Shown: piece by piece, positions 1 to 5,693 of the stretch
How positions within the stretch are numbered: position 1 is the first letter of the stretch
How the letters are laid out: the number at the start of each line of letters is the position of its first letter
Assembly: GCA_022360075.1 (NCBI GenBank)
Contig: JAKSDN010001205.1
Span: 1-11,923 of the forward strand
DNA: 11,923 bases
Reading direction: 5' to 3'
Source: Kiloniellales bacterium
Lineage (GTDB): Bacteria; Pseudomonadota; Alphaproteobacteria; Kiloniellales; JAKSDN01
Notes under the pieces: generated by a model
Told to the model about the DNA's origin: nothing
What the model saw: the letters and a program-made list of their open reading frames with translations, nothing else
Database searches by the model: none
Position numbers and translations under genes: made by a program

Positions 1-1151
1 CCGAGCACGAAGGCGGCCATGGTCCAGGGCATCGATTGGGCGAGCCCGGCCATGTGTCGAATGCGCACCGAGCCCAGGCGCAAGAAGATGCAGCCCATGG
101 CCAGAAAGAGCCCGCCCTTGATCATGGCGTGGTTGAAGAGGTGGACCACGCCGGCGGTCAGGCCGGTCAGACTGACGAAGCTGATGCCGAGCACCATGTA
201 GCCGATCTGCGCCACGCTGGAGTAGGCGAGCAGGCGCTTCACGTTCTGCTGGAAGATCGCCACCGTCGAGGCGACCAGCATGGCGGCGATGGCGAGCGGC
301 ATCAGGATGAGCTGCATGGTTTCCTGCTGGAAGACGCTCAGCAGATCGATGCCGGTGAAGAAGATCCGCAGCAGGACGTAGATCGAGACCTTCGTCGCCG
401 TCGCCGCGAGAAAGGCCGTGACCGCCGAGGGGGCGTAGCAGTAAGCGTTCGGCAGCCAGGTGTGTAGTGGGAAGACGGCGGCCTTGAGGCCGACGCCCAC
501 CATCATGAAGGCGATGGCGGCGTGCACTGTCGCGGTCTCGGACACGCCCTCGACGCGCCCCGACATGTCGATCATGTTCAGTGTGCCGGTCATCTCGTAG
601 AGCAGGCCGACACCGATCAAGTAGAAGGTCGCGCCGATCGTGCCCAGGATCAGGTACTGGAAAGCGGCGTGGATCGCGCGCCGGTCCCGGCCCAGGCTGA
701 TCAGCACGTAGGAGGAGAGCGAGGAGATCTCGAGGAAGACGAAGAGATTGAAGGCGTCGCCGGTGACCGTGATGCCGAGCAGCCCGGTCAGGCAGAGCAG
801 GTACATCGTGTAGAAGAGATAGATCTGATGCGCCGGGACCTCGGCTTCGACGCTGCGCTTGGCGTAGGGCAGCACCACGGCGCTGATCGAGGAGACGATC
901 AGCAGCACGAAGGCGTTGGCCGTGTCGATGCGGATCTCGATGCCCCAAGGCGGCGGCCAGCCGCCGAGCGCGTAGACGATCGTGCCGTACTCGAGGACGT
1001 TCAGCAGCAGGCTGACGGCGATCGCGAAGGCGGCCCAGCTCACCAGGAGCGCCAGCAGCCAGACCAGGTTCGCCTGGCGCAGCACCACGCAAAACGGCGC
1101 GGCGATCAGGGGCAGAACGACCTGCAAGGCCGGGAGGTTGGCGGCGATCAC
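1..1151 (-). CDS. mrpD: Mrp/Mnh antiporter subunit D, NuoM/NuoN-like proton channel (3' end outside window)
   Basis: Integral membrane subunit of the Mrp cation/proton antiporter, related to the proton-pumping NuoL/M/N subunits of complex I. I translated the minus strand: it is open from a GTG at 1151 to the left edge, giving 383 complete residues of a family usually near 500. Visible hallmarks are the conserved Glu in a membrane helix (FVFLEISSLSSYVLI, Glu141), the helix with Lys223 followed by the FPLHTWLPNAY signature, a second conserved Lys at 254 (TATKVSIY) and the helix around LFNHAMIKGGLFL (338-350). The GTG overlaps the mrpC stop codon in the tetranucleotide GTGA, so translational coupling is likely, and no better start lies nearby. 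The charged helices indicate a working proton path. Within the family, subunit D is better supported than A because the N terminus is short and mrpC lies directly upstream. Confidence 0.93.
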   Translation of the reverse strand, partial: MIAANLPALQVVLPLIAAPFCVVLRQANLVWLLALLVSWAAFAIAVSLLLNVLEYGTIVYALGGWPPPWGIEIRIDTANAFVLLIVSSISAVVLPYAKRSVEAEVPAHQIYLFYTMYLLCLTGLLGITVTGDAFNLFVFLEISSLSSYVLISLGRDRRAIHAAFQYLILGTIGATFYLIGVGLLYEMTGTLNMIDMSGRVEGVSETATVHAAIAFMMVGVGLKAAVFPLHTWLPNAYCYAPSAVTAFLAATATKVSIYVLLRIFFTGIDLLSVFQQETMQLILMPLAIAAMLVASTVAIFQQNVKRLLAYSSVAQIGYMVLGISFVSLTGLTAGVVHLFNHAMIKGGLFLAMGCIFLRLGSVRIRHMAGLAQSMPWTMAAFVL

Positions 1152-1531
1152 GACTCGTCGTCCCGGGCGTCGGCGAGAACCTTGGCCTGATCCAGCTTCT
1201 GGATCTCGTCTTCCTCGATGGTGTCGTAGGACTCGCGTATGCGTACCACCAGGGCCAGCCCGAGCGCGGTCGTGGAGACGCCGACCACGATGGCTGTCAG
1301 GATCAGCACGTGGGGCAGGGGGTTCGAGTAGACCGTGAAGGCCTCGTCGAGGATCGGCGCCGTGCCCTCTTCGACCACGCCCATGGAGATGTAGAGGATG
1401 AAGACCGAGGTCTGGAAGATATTCAGGCCGACGATCTTCTTAACCAGGTTGCCGCGCGCGATGACGATATAGAAGCCGGTCATCATGAGCACGATGACCA
1501 TCCAGTAATTATAGAGGCCGGGCTCGAGCAT
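1148..1531 (-). CDS. mrpC: Mrp/Mnh antiporter subunit C (NuoK-like)
   Basis: Small membrane subunit of the Mrp antiporter, homologous to NuoK of complex I; 127 residues, a little longer than the usual 110-120 because of a charged cytoplasmic tail (residues 100-127). Three membrane helices are visible at about 8-25, 32-52 and 74-97. Family signatures are GLNIFQTSVFILYISMG (35-51) and NPLPHVLILTAIVVGVSTTAL (70-90). The ATG at 1531 directly follows the mrpB stop codon with no spacer, and the stop overlaps the mrpD GTG. It sits between B and D as in most Mrp operons and should form part of the membrane core contacting subunit D. Confidence 0.93.
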   Translation of the reverse strand: MLEPGLYNYWMVIVLMMTGFYIVIARGNLVKKIVGLNIFQTSVFILYISMGVVEEGTAPILDEAFTVYSNPLPHVLILTAIVVGVSTTALGLALVVRIRESYDTIEEDEIQKLDQAKVLADARDDES

Positions 1532-1948
1532 TCAGAGGTTCCGCCCGGCGAAGCTGTAGAAGATGGTGATCATCACGGCGGCCACCGTGGTCCCGACGCC
1601 GAACTCGATCAGCAGGATGCCCAGGTGCTGTCCGTGCACGGGGTCGTGGGCGAGGACCGAGTAGTTGAGGAAAGTGCCTTCGTTCAGCATGGACGCGACC
1701 CCGACCGAGGCGTAGAGCAGCACGCCCAGGGCGACGAACATAAGGACTACAGCGGGTGGCACGACCTTTCTGGCCTGCTCGACGCCGAAGATCAGCGCGT
1801 AAAGAATGATCCCCGCCGCGAAGATCACGCCCGCCTGGAAGCCGCCGCCGGGACCGAAGTCGCCGTGGAACTGGACGTAAAGGGCGAACATGAGGATCGC
1901 GGGAATCAGCAGCTTGGCGATGATGCGCAGGATCCGGTGCTGCGTCAC
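1532..1948 (-). CDS. mrpB: Mrp/Mnh antiporter subunit B (MnhB domain)
   Basis: Membrane subunit B of the Mrp antiporter, 138 residues, matching the stand-alone MnhB family (about 140). Four helices can be read at about 8-26, 36-55, 63-88 and 108-133. The signature FGPGGGFQAGVIFAAG (31-46) is typical of MnhB. The chosen start is GTG at 1948, which overlaps the stop of the upstream gene as GTGA and gives the usual N terminus (VTQHRILRIIAKLLIPAILM). The reading frame stays open upstream to 2578, but that part is arginine-rich and reads antisense or out of frame to the neighbouring gene, so it is not coding. Confidence 0.93.
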   Translation of the reverse strand: MTQHRILRIIAKLLIPAILMFALYVQFHGDFGPGGGFQAGVIFAAGIILYALIFGVEQARKVVPPAVVLMFVALGVLLYASVGVASMLNEGTFLNYSVLAHDPVHGQHLGILLIEFGVGTTVAAVMITIFYSFAGRNL

Positions 1949-2496
1949 GGTCCGTCTCCTTCGCGCCGATCCTTGCGGCGCCTGGCGCCGATCAGCATGA
2001 GCACGCCGATGCCGGCGGTGAAGATCACCACGACCTCGCCCAAGGTGTCGTAGCCGCGGTAGCTGGCCAGGACCGAGGTGACGATGTTGGGCACGCCGAT
2101 CTCTTCGCCCGACTCCTGGATATAGCGCGGGGCCACATGTTGATGGATCGGTGCGCGCGGGTCGCCGAAGTGCGGCATGTCCAGAGTCGCGTAGATCAGG
2201 GCGGCACCGGTCACCAGGACCAAGAGCAGGGCCTGGGGTCGGAACTTGATCGGCGTGCGCTCGCGATCGGTCGTTAGCGCGAGCGTGCCGAGCATGACGA
2301 TGGTCGAGATGCCGGCGCCCACCGCGGCCTCGGTGAAGGCGACGTCGACCGCGTCGAGCTCGACGAAGAGACCGGCCGACAGCAGGCTGTAGATCCCGAA
2401 CAGCATGACCACGGCAAAGAGGTTGGTCAGACGAACGATCGCCAGAGCCGTGGCCGCCAGAAAGCCGAGCAGCAGGATATCGATCAGGTATTCGAT
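1945..2496 (-). CDS. Stand-alone MrpA C-terminal module (MbhD + MbhE domains, DUF4040)
   Basis: About 183 residues matching the C-terminal extension of MrpA, which in many bacteria and in archaeal Mbh/Mbs complexes is encoded separately. An MbhD-like half carries FAVVMLFGIYSLLSAGLFVE and DAVDVAFTEAAVGAG (27-62). An MbhE-like half carries VPNIVTSVLASYRGYDTLGE (135-154) followed by a helix. Known role: membrane subunit at the interface between the NuoL-like part and the small subunits. The start is odd: there is no in-frame ATG, GTG or TTG at the expected N terminus. The homologous start falls on ATC at 2496, eight bases after a good AGGAG. A CTG at 2487 instead overlaps the mrpG stop as CTGA. 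The first canonical in-frame start is GTG at 2412, which would remove a conserved helix. I use 2496; the family call is firm, the start is not. Confidence 0.85.
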   Translation of the reverse strand: MEYLIDILLLGFLAATALAIVRLTNLFAVVMLFGIYSLLSAGLFVELDAVDVAFTEAAVGAGISTIVMLGTLALTTDRERTPIKFRPQALLLVLVTGAALIYATLDMPHFGDPRAPIHQHVAPRYIQESGEEIGVPNIVTSVLASYRGYDTLGEVVVIFTAGIGVLMLIGARRRKDRREGDGP

Positions 2497-2873
2497 GGCT
2501 CGCGCTCCTGCTCGGGCAGGATCCTGTCCGGAAGCGTGGGTTTCGATTCGATCGCCTGAGATGCCTCGGCCTCGCCACCGCGTGGCTTCACGCCGCCGTG
2601 GAGCGCAGCTTTGGCCAGGGCGTGGGTTGCCGTGGGGCTGGTGAAGATGATGAAGACGACGATGATGATCAGCTTGACCGTCACCAAAGTGAAGCCGCCC
2701 TGGAAGATGAGGCCGAGGATGATCAGGCCCATGCCCAGCGTGTCGATCACGCCGGCGGCGTGCATGCGCGTGAAGAGATCCGGCAGGCGGATCATGCCGA
2801 TGCCGCCGATCACGCTCAGAGCGCCGCCGGCCAGAATGCAGGCCCAGGAGAGGAAATCGACCAACAACGTCAT
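2484..2873 (-). CDS. mrpG: Mrp/Mnh antiporter subunit G
   Basis: Membrane subunit G of the Mrp antiporter, 129 residues against a usual 110-125. Three hydrophobic helices lie at about 4-26, 43-60 and 62-79. The signature MIRLPDLFTRMHAAGVIDTLG (27-47) is diagnostic of the MnhG/PhaG family. After the third helix comes TSPTATHALAKAA, also typical, then a hydrophilic tail of about 40 residues rich in Glu and Pro, longer than in many homologs. The ATG at 2873 overlaps the mrpF stop as ATGA. The 3' end carries the ribosome binding site of the next gene. Confidence 0.93.
   Translation of the reverse strand: MTLLVDFLSWACILAGGALSVIGGIGMIRLPDLFTRMHAAGVIDTLGMGLIILGLIFQGGFTLVTVKLIIIVVFIIFTSPTATHALAKAALHGGVKPRGGEAEASQAIESKPTLPDRILPEQEREPSNT
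2505..2509 (-). promoter_or_regulatory. Ribosome binding site AGGAG bearing on the start of the MbhD/E gene
   Basis: The minus strand reads GCAGGAG here, inside the end of mrpG. Its spacing to ATC at 2496 is 8 bases, which is ideal. Its spacing to the CTG at 2487 is 17 bases, which is too long. It is the main evidence for initiation at or near the ATC. Confidence 0.5.
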
Positions 2874-3160
2874 CCGGCCTCTCCACCGCCGGCCGGCGGT
2901 TCGGCGCGGCCGAGGTCGCGGTACTCGAAGAACTTCAAGATCGCGATCGTGCCGATGAAATTCAGCAGCGCGTAGAGCAGCGCGATGTCGAGAAAATCGG
3001 GGCGGCCGGTGAGGAAACCGAAGACCGCGATCAGCAGCACCGTCTTTGTGCCGAAGGTGTTCACGGCCAGCACGCGGTCGTAGACGGTCGGTCCGAGGAA
3101 GGCGCGGGCCAAAGTGAGCGCCATGGTGACGAGGATGGCCGCCGAGGCCGCCGAGAACAT
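2870..3160 (-). CDS. mrpF: Mrp/Mnh antiporter subunit F
   Basis: Membrane subunit F of the Mrp antiporter, 96 residues, normal for MnhF/PhaF (about 90). It has three helices at about 4-22, 35-51 and 58-77. The family signature is GPTVYDRVLAVNTFGTKTV (23-41), with an Asp-Arg pair, followed by DIALLYALLNFIGTIA (58-73). The ATG at 3160 shares its A with the mrpE stop codon (TGATG), so E and F are translationally linked. The C-terminal tail (AEPPAGGGEAG) is low complexity and probably not essential. Confidence 0.94.
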   Translation of the reverse strand: MFSAASAAILVTMALTLARAFLGPTVYDRVLAVNTFGTKTVLLIAVFGFLTGRPDFLDIALLYALLNFIGTIAILKFFEYRDLGRAEPPAGGGEAG

Positions 3161-3648
3161 CAGGACAGGCCTTCCATCTTGGTGACCCTGCGATCCATCT
3201 CGCCGCTCTCCAGGCCAGTGGCGAAGGGCTCGGCAAGGGCGTGCACCTCGATCCAGCCGTCCATCAGGTCGATCGAGACCGTGCCCGGCGTCAGGGTAAT
3301 CCAGTTTGCGTAGATGACGTGGCCAAGCTCATCGACCTGGCTCGCCTTGACCTTGAAGACCCGCGGGCTGATCGGCAGCTTGGGATCGATGATGATGCGC
3401 GCGACGGCGATGTTCGACTTGACGATCTCCCAGATCAGCCAGGGCCAGTAGATCGGGGCCTTCCAGGAAAGATGGATCGGATGGCCTTCGCGATCGACCA
3501 CGTCCATGCGGTGCGCGATCCAGGCGACGAAAGCACAGGACACCACGCCCAGGATCACGATGAGGGGCTGGTAGATCCCGGACAGCAATAACCACAGGAT
3601 CAAAAGCACAACGAACAGGCTGGCAGCCCGTATCAAATCACCCCCCAC
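3160..3648 (-). CDS. mrpE: Mrp/Mnh antiporter subunit E
   Basis: Subunit E of the Mrp antiporter, first gene of the operon as seen here; 162 residues, the usual MnhE length. A membrane hairpin at about 7-45 is followed by a soluble domain. Signatures are APIYWPWLIWEIVKSNIAVARII (64-86) and NWITLTPGTVSIDL (115-128), the latter found in nearly all MnhE proteins. Two starts are possible. GTG at 3648 has no clear ribosome binding site before it. TTG at 3636 (158 residues, LIRAASLF...) follows a run of six G and TGAT, resembling the end of a Shine-Dalgarno sequence. Family identity does not depend on the choice. Confidence 0.93.
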   Translation of the reverse strand: MGGDLIRAASLFVVLLILWLLLSGIYQPLIVILGVVSCAFVAWIAHRMDVVDREGHPIHLSWKAPIYWPWLIWEIVKSNIAVARIIIDPKLPISPRVFKVKASQVDELGHVIYANWITLTPGTVSIDLMDGWIEVHALAEPFATGLESGEMDRRVTKMEGLS

Positions 3649-3713
3649 ATCGCGCCAATCTCAATCGGCGATGGCATTTTCTTTGGCCTTCAAGGGCCTT
3701 TGAGTATGGCAGG

Positions 3714-3743
3714 ATGATAGCGGTCTCAAAGGACCGAAGGCAA
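3714..3743 (-). promoter_or_regulatory. Possible sigma70-type promoter for the Mrp operon
   Basis: On the minus strand TTGCCT (3743-3738), an 18-bp spacer and TATCAT (3719-3714) resemble -35 and -10 boxes, about 65 bases before the mrpE start. This is the best match found in the 160-base gap between the ABC permease and mrpE. It is a consensus match only. Confidence 0.3.
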
Positions 3744-3810
3744 TACGGCCGTCGGGCTTCCCGCCGCAAATCGGCGATGTCGCCGCAGCCTCGACGCCAG
3801 CCCGCCCCGT

Positions 3811-4566
3811 TCAGGCCTCGTCGGCCGCGTCATCGCTTTGCCAGGCGACGGCCCGGCGCAGCAGGCGGTCCATGGCGAAGTAGAGGGTGACGGCGAGCAG
3901 CGCCAGCACGAAGAGTGCCGCGAACATCAGGTCGACCTGCAGGCGCGCGTTGGCGTGCAGCATGAGATAGCCGAGGCCGGCGCTCGAGCCCACCCACTCG
4001 CCGACGATGGCGCCGATGGGCGCGACGGCGGTCGCCACCCGAAGCCCCGAGGTAAGGGCGGGCAGGGCCGCCGGCACCCGGACCTGCCAGAGCAGCGCCA
4101 CGGGCCCGGCGTTCATGGTGCGCGCGAGATCGAGCCAGCCCGGCTCGGTCCGGCGCAGGCCGTCGAAGAAGGCGGCGGTGACCGGGAAGTAGATGATCAG
4201 CGTGGCCATCGCGATCTTGGACGGCATGCCGTAGCCGAGCCAGAGCACGAGGACCGGCGCCAGGGCGAAGACCGGAATCGCCTGGCTGACCACCAGCACG
4301 GGCAGGACCCAGCGCCGTGCCGGGCGCACGCCGGCGATGAAGAGCGCGCTCGCCACGCCAAGCAGCGTGCCGAACAGCAGGCCCAGCAGGATCTCGGCCG
4401 CCGTCACCCAGGCGTGCTGGAGGAGGAGCGGCCATTGCTCGGCCAGCACGACGAGCACGCTGCCCGGGCCCGGCAGGATGAAGGACTCCACCCCCGTGAC
4501 CCAGACCAAGACCTGCCAAGCGGCGATCAGCACCACGAAGATGAGGGCGGGGCGCAGCAGCGTCAT
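3811..4566 (-). CDS. ABC importer permease, TauC/SsuC/ThiX type
   Basis: Inner-membrane permease of an ABC importer, 251 residues, normal for the family. Hydrophobic helices are visible at about 5-25, 55-80, 88-112, 117-135, 177-193 and 213-232. The cytoplasmic coupling loop (EAA-like) is EPGWLDLARTMNAGPVALLWQVRVPAALP (141-169), followed by GAIVGEWVGSSAGLGYLMLHAN (185-206), a pattern shared by taurine, alkanesulfonate, nitrate and hydroxymethylpyrimidine permeases. The GLGYLMLHANARLQVDLMFAALFVL ending reminds me most of the ThiX (hydroxymethylpyrimidine) group, but substrate cannot be assigned from this. ATG at 4566 overlaps the ATPase stop as ATGA. The frame stays open to 5517, but that extension is antisense-like proline/arginine-rich sequence over the ATPase gene. 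Confidence 0.9.
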   Translation of the reverse strand: MTLLRPALIFVVLIAAWQVLVWVTGVESFILPGPGSVLVVLAEQWPLLLQHAWVTAAEILLGLLFGTLLGVASALFIAGVRPARRWVLPVLVVSQAIPVFALAPVLVLWLGYGMPSKIAMATLIIYFPVTAAFFDGLRRTEPGWLDLARTMNAGPVALLWQVRVPAALPALTSGLRVATAVAPIGAIVGEWVGSSAGLGYLMLHANARLQVDLMFAALFVLALLAVTLYFAMDRLLRRAVAWQSDDAADEA

Positions 4567-5360
4567 GCAACTTGCCTGGCTTGGCGGCGCGCACGCAGCA
4601 GGCGCTCGAGCAGCTCGCCCTGAAGCGAGATCACCTGCGGGTCCTGAAGCGCGCGCGGTGGGCTGCCGGCCGGCTCCAGCGCCTCGTCGAGCCTGGCCGG
4701 ACGCCCGGCCATGACATGGACGCGGTGGCCGAGACGCAGGGCTTCCAGCGGTTCGTGGGTCACCAGCAGAACCGTGCAGCGGGCCAGGAGTTCGGCCGCG
4801 AGCTCCTGAAGCTCGTGGCGGGTAACCGCGTCCAGGGCCGCGAAAGGCTCGTCCATCAGCACCAGCGGCCGTCCCTCCATCAGCGTGCGCGCCAGCGCCG
4901 CCCGCTGGCGCATGCCCCCGGACAGGGTCGCCGGCAAGTCGCCTTCGTGGCCGCTCAGGCCGACCTGGTCCAGCAGCGCCCGCGCCCGATCGGGCAGGTC
5001 GGCCGCCCGCTCGCCCCGCAGCCGGGCGCCGAGCATCACGTTGTCCAGGACCGTCAGCCAGGGAAACAGCAGATCGCGCTGGGCCATGTAGGCGATCCGG
5101 CCGGAAAGCGGCCGCCCGGCACCGTCTGAGACCGCGCCGCGGGCCTCGGCCGCAAGCCCGGCAATCACCCGCAGCAGGCTCGATTTCCCGACTCCCGAAG
5201 GTCCGAGCAGACAGGTCGTCCGGCCGGCTGCCAGGGTGAGGTCCAGGCCCTGAAACAGCCAGCGGCCGCCGTATTCGAGCTCGGCGCCGCGCAGGCGGAC
5301 CTCCGGCGCTGGGGGCGCTGCCTGCGTCGAGCCGCTGGATCGGGCGAAGTCTTCCGGCAT
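4563..5360 (-). CDS. ABC importer ATPase, TauB/SsuB/ThiZ type
   Basis: ATP-hydrolysing subunit of the importer, 265 residues. All nucleotide-binding motifs are present and in order: Walker A GPSGVGKSS (53-61), Q-loop Gln94 in AQRDLLFPW, signature LSGGMRQR (146-153), Walker B LVLMDEP (166-172), D-loop ALD (175-177) and switch His202 in VTHE. It should therefore be active. ATG at 5360 is the only ATG near the N terminus; the frame is open to a TTG at 5486, but the extra 42 residues are not family-like. No strong ribosome binding site precedes the ATG. Paired with the permease through an overlapping stop/start. No periplasmic binding protein gene is adjacent on either side, so that component must be encoded elsewhere. 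Confidence 0.9.
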   Translation of the reverse strand: MPEDFARSSGSTQAAPPAPEVRLRGAELEYGGRWLFQGLDLTLAAGRTTCLLGPSGVGKSSLLRVIAGLAAEARGAVSDGAGRPLSGRIAYMAQRDLLFPWLTVLDNVMLGARLRGERAADLPDRARALLDQVGLSGHEGDLPATLSGGMRQRAALARTLMEGRPLVLMDEPFAALDAVTRHELQELAAELLARCTVLLVTHEPLEALRLGHRVHVMAGRPARLDEALEPAGSPPRALQDPQVISLQGELLERLLRARRQARQVA

Positions 5361-5457
5361 CGCGATTCGGCTGTCGAGCGTTGAGATCGGGCGAAACGAG
5401 GGAAATTCTGCCAGCCGAGGGCCGGCCGAGGAAGCGGACGGAAGGGCAGTGCGGTTC

Positions 5458-5486
5458 ACTATGCCAGCGGGGCTCCGGCACAACAA
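5458..5486 (-). promoter_or_regulatory. Possible promoter of the ABC importer genes
   Basis: On the minus strand TTGTTG (5486-5481), a 17-bp spacer and CATAGT (5463-5458), with a TGG just before the -10 that would make it an extended -10. It would place transcription start roughly 90 bases before the ATPase ATG. Consensus match only. Confidence 0.28.
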
Positions 5487-5577
5487 GGCGAAGACGGCGC
5501 GAAAGGTTTGAAATCACTGGATTCCGAGTCCGAAAGGCGCGAATTTGCCATGCATTAGAGACAATCTCTTCTCAATA

Positions 5578-5607
5578 TTGCGATGCATTTTTAAATAATC
5601 ATAGAAT
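5578..5607 (+). promoter_or_regulatory. Probable promoter of the BTLCP peptidase gene
   Basis: TTGCGA (5578-5583), an 18-bp A/T-rich spacer and TAGAAT (5602-5607) match -35 and -10 boxes at 4/6 and 5/6. Transcription would begin near 5614, giving a leader of about 80 bases before the ATG at 5694. Confidence 0.4.
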
Positions 5608-5608
5608 A

Positions 5609-5642
5609 ATATTCCTTAACTCGAAGTAATACTTAAGAATAT
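5609..5642. repeat. Inverted repeat at the predicted transcription start
   Basis: ATATTCCTTAA (5609-5619) and TTAAGAATAT (5633-5642) are inverted copies with one unpaired C and a 13-base centre. Lying just after the predicted -10 box, it could be a repressor operator or a leader hairpin. It is weak in GC content, which favours DNA recognition over RNA folding. Confidence 0.35.
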
Positions 5643-5680
5643 ATCAGATCTTCATCGCTAGACTTCCCTTGGACAACAAC

Positions 5681-5687
5681 GAGGGAG
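5681..5687 (+). promoter_or_regulatory. Ribosome binding site of the BTLCP peptidase
   Basis: GAGGGAG, six bases before ATG 5694, fixes the start. The in-frame product from this ATG begins with a clean signal peptide. Confidence 0.7.
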
Positions 5688-5693
5688 CTTTCG

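Larger units (their letters stand above)
5487..5693. other. AT-rich divergent intergenic control region
   Basis: Together with 5361-5486 this makes a gene-free stretch of about 330 bases between the minus-strand ATPase and the plus-strand peptidase. The part from 5541 to 5660 is about 70% A+T by hand count, in sharp contrast to the GC-rich genes on both sides. It holds a plausible plus-strand promoter, an inverted repeat and small palindromes such as AGAGACAATCTCT (5557-5569). I looked for a TPP riboswitch, because the importer resembles ThiXZ, and saw no recognisable THI-box. Confidence 0.6.

Noticed and set aside
522..1190. Plus-strand 222-residue open frame opposite mrpD
   Set aside because: Composition is Asp/Gln/Arg/His-rich shadow sequence antisense to a clearly coding membrane protein gene; no family features.
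3772..3785. Hairpin CGGCG-ATGT-CGCCG after the ABC permease as a terminator
   Set aside because: Only a 5-bp stem, followed on the minus strand by ATTTG rather than a T tract; such palindromes are common in this base composition.
3811..5517. Single 568-residue open frame read as one fused protein
   Set aside because: Only the last 251 residues are permease. The rest is out-of-frame reading of the ATPase gene, which has all its motifs in another frame.
5381..5629. 82-residue plus-strand open frame in the divergent intergenic region
   Set aside because: Mixed composition crossing from GC-rich to AT-rich DNA, no ribosome binding site or family signal; it overlaps likely promoters.
5361..5693. 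TPP riboswitch upstream of the ThiZX-like importer
   Set aside because: I searched by eye for the conserved CUGAGA and ACCUGA-type core elements on the minus strand and found none.
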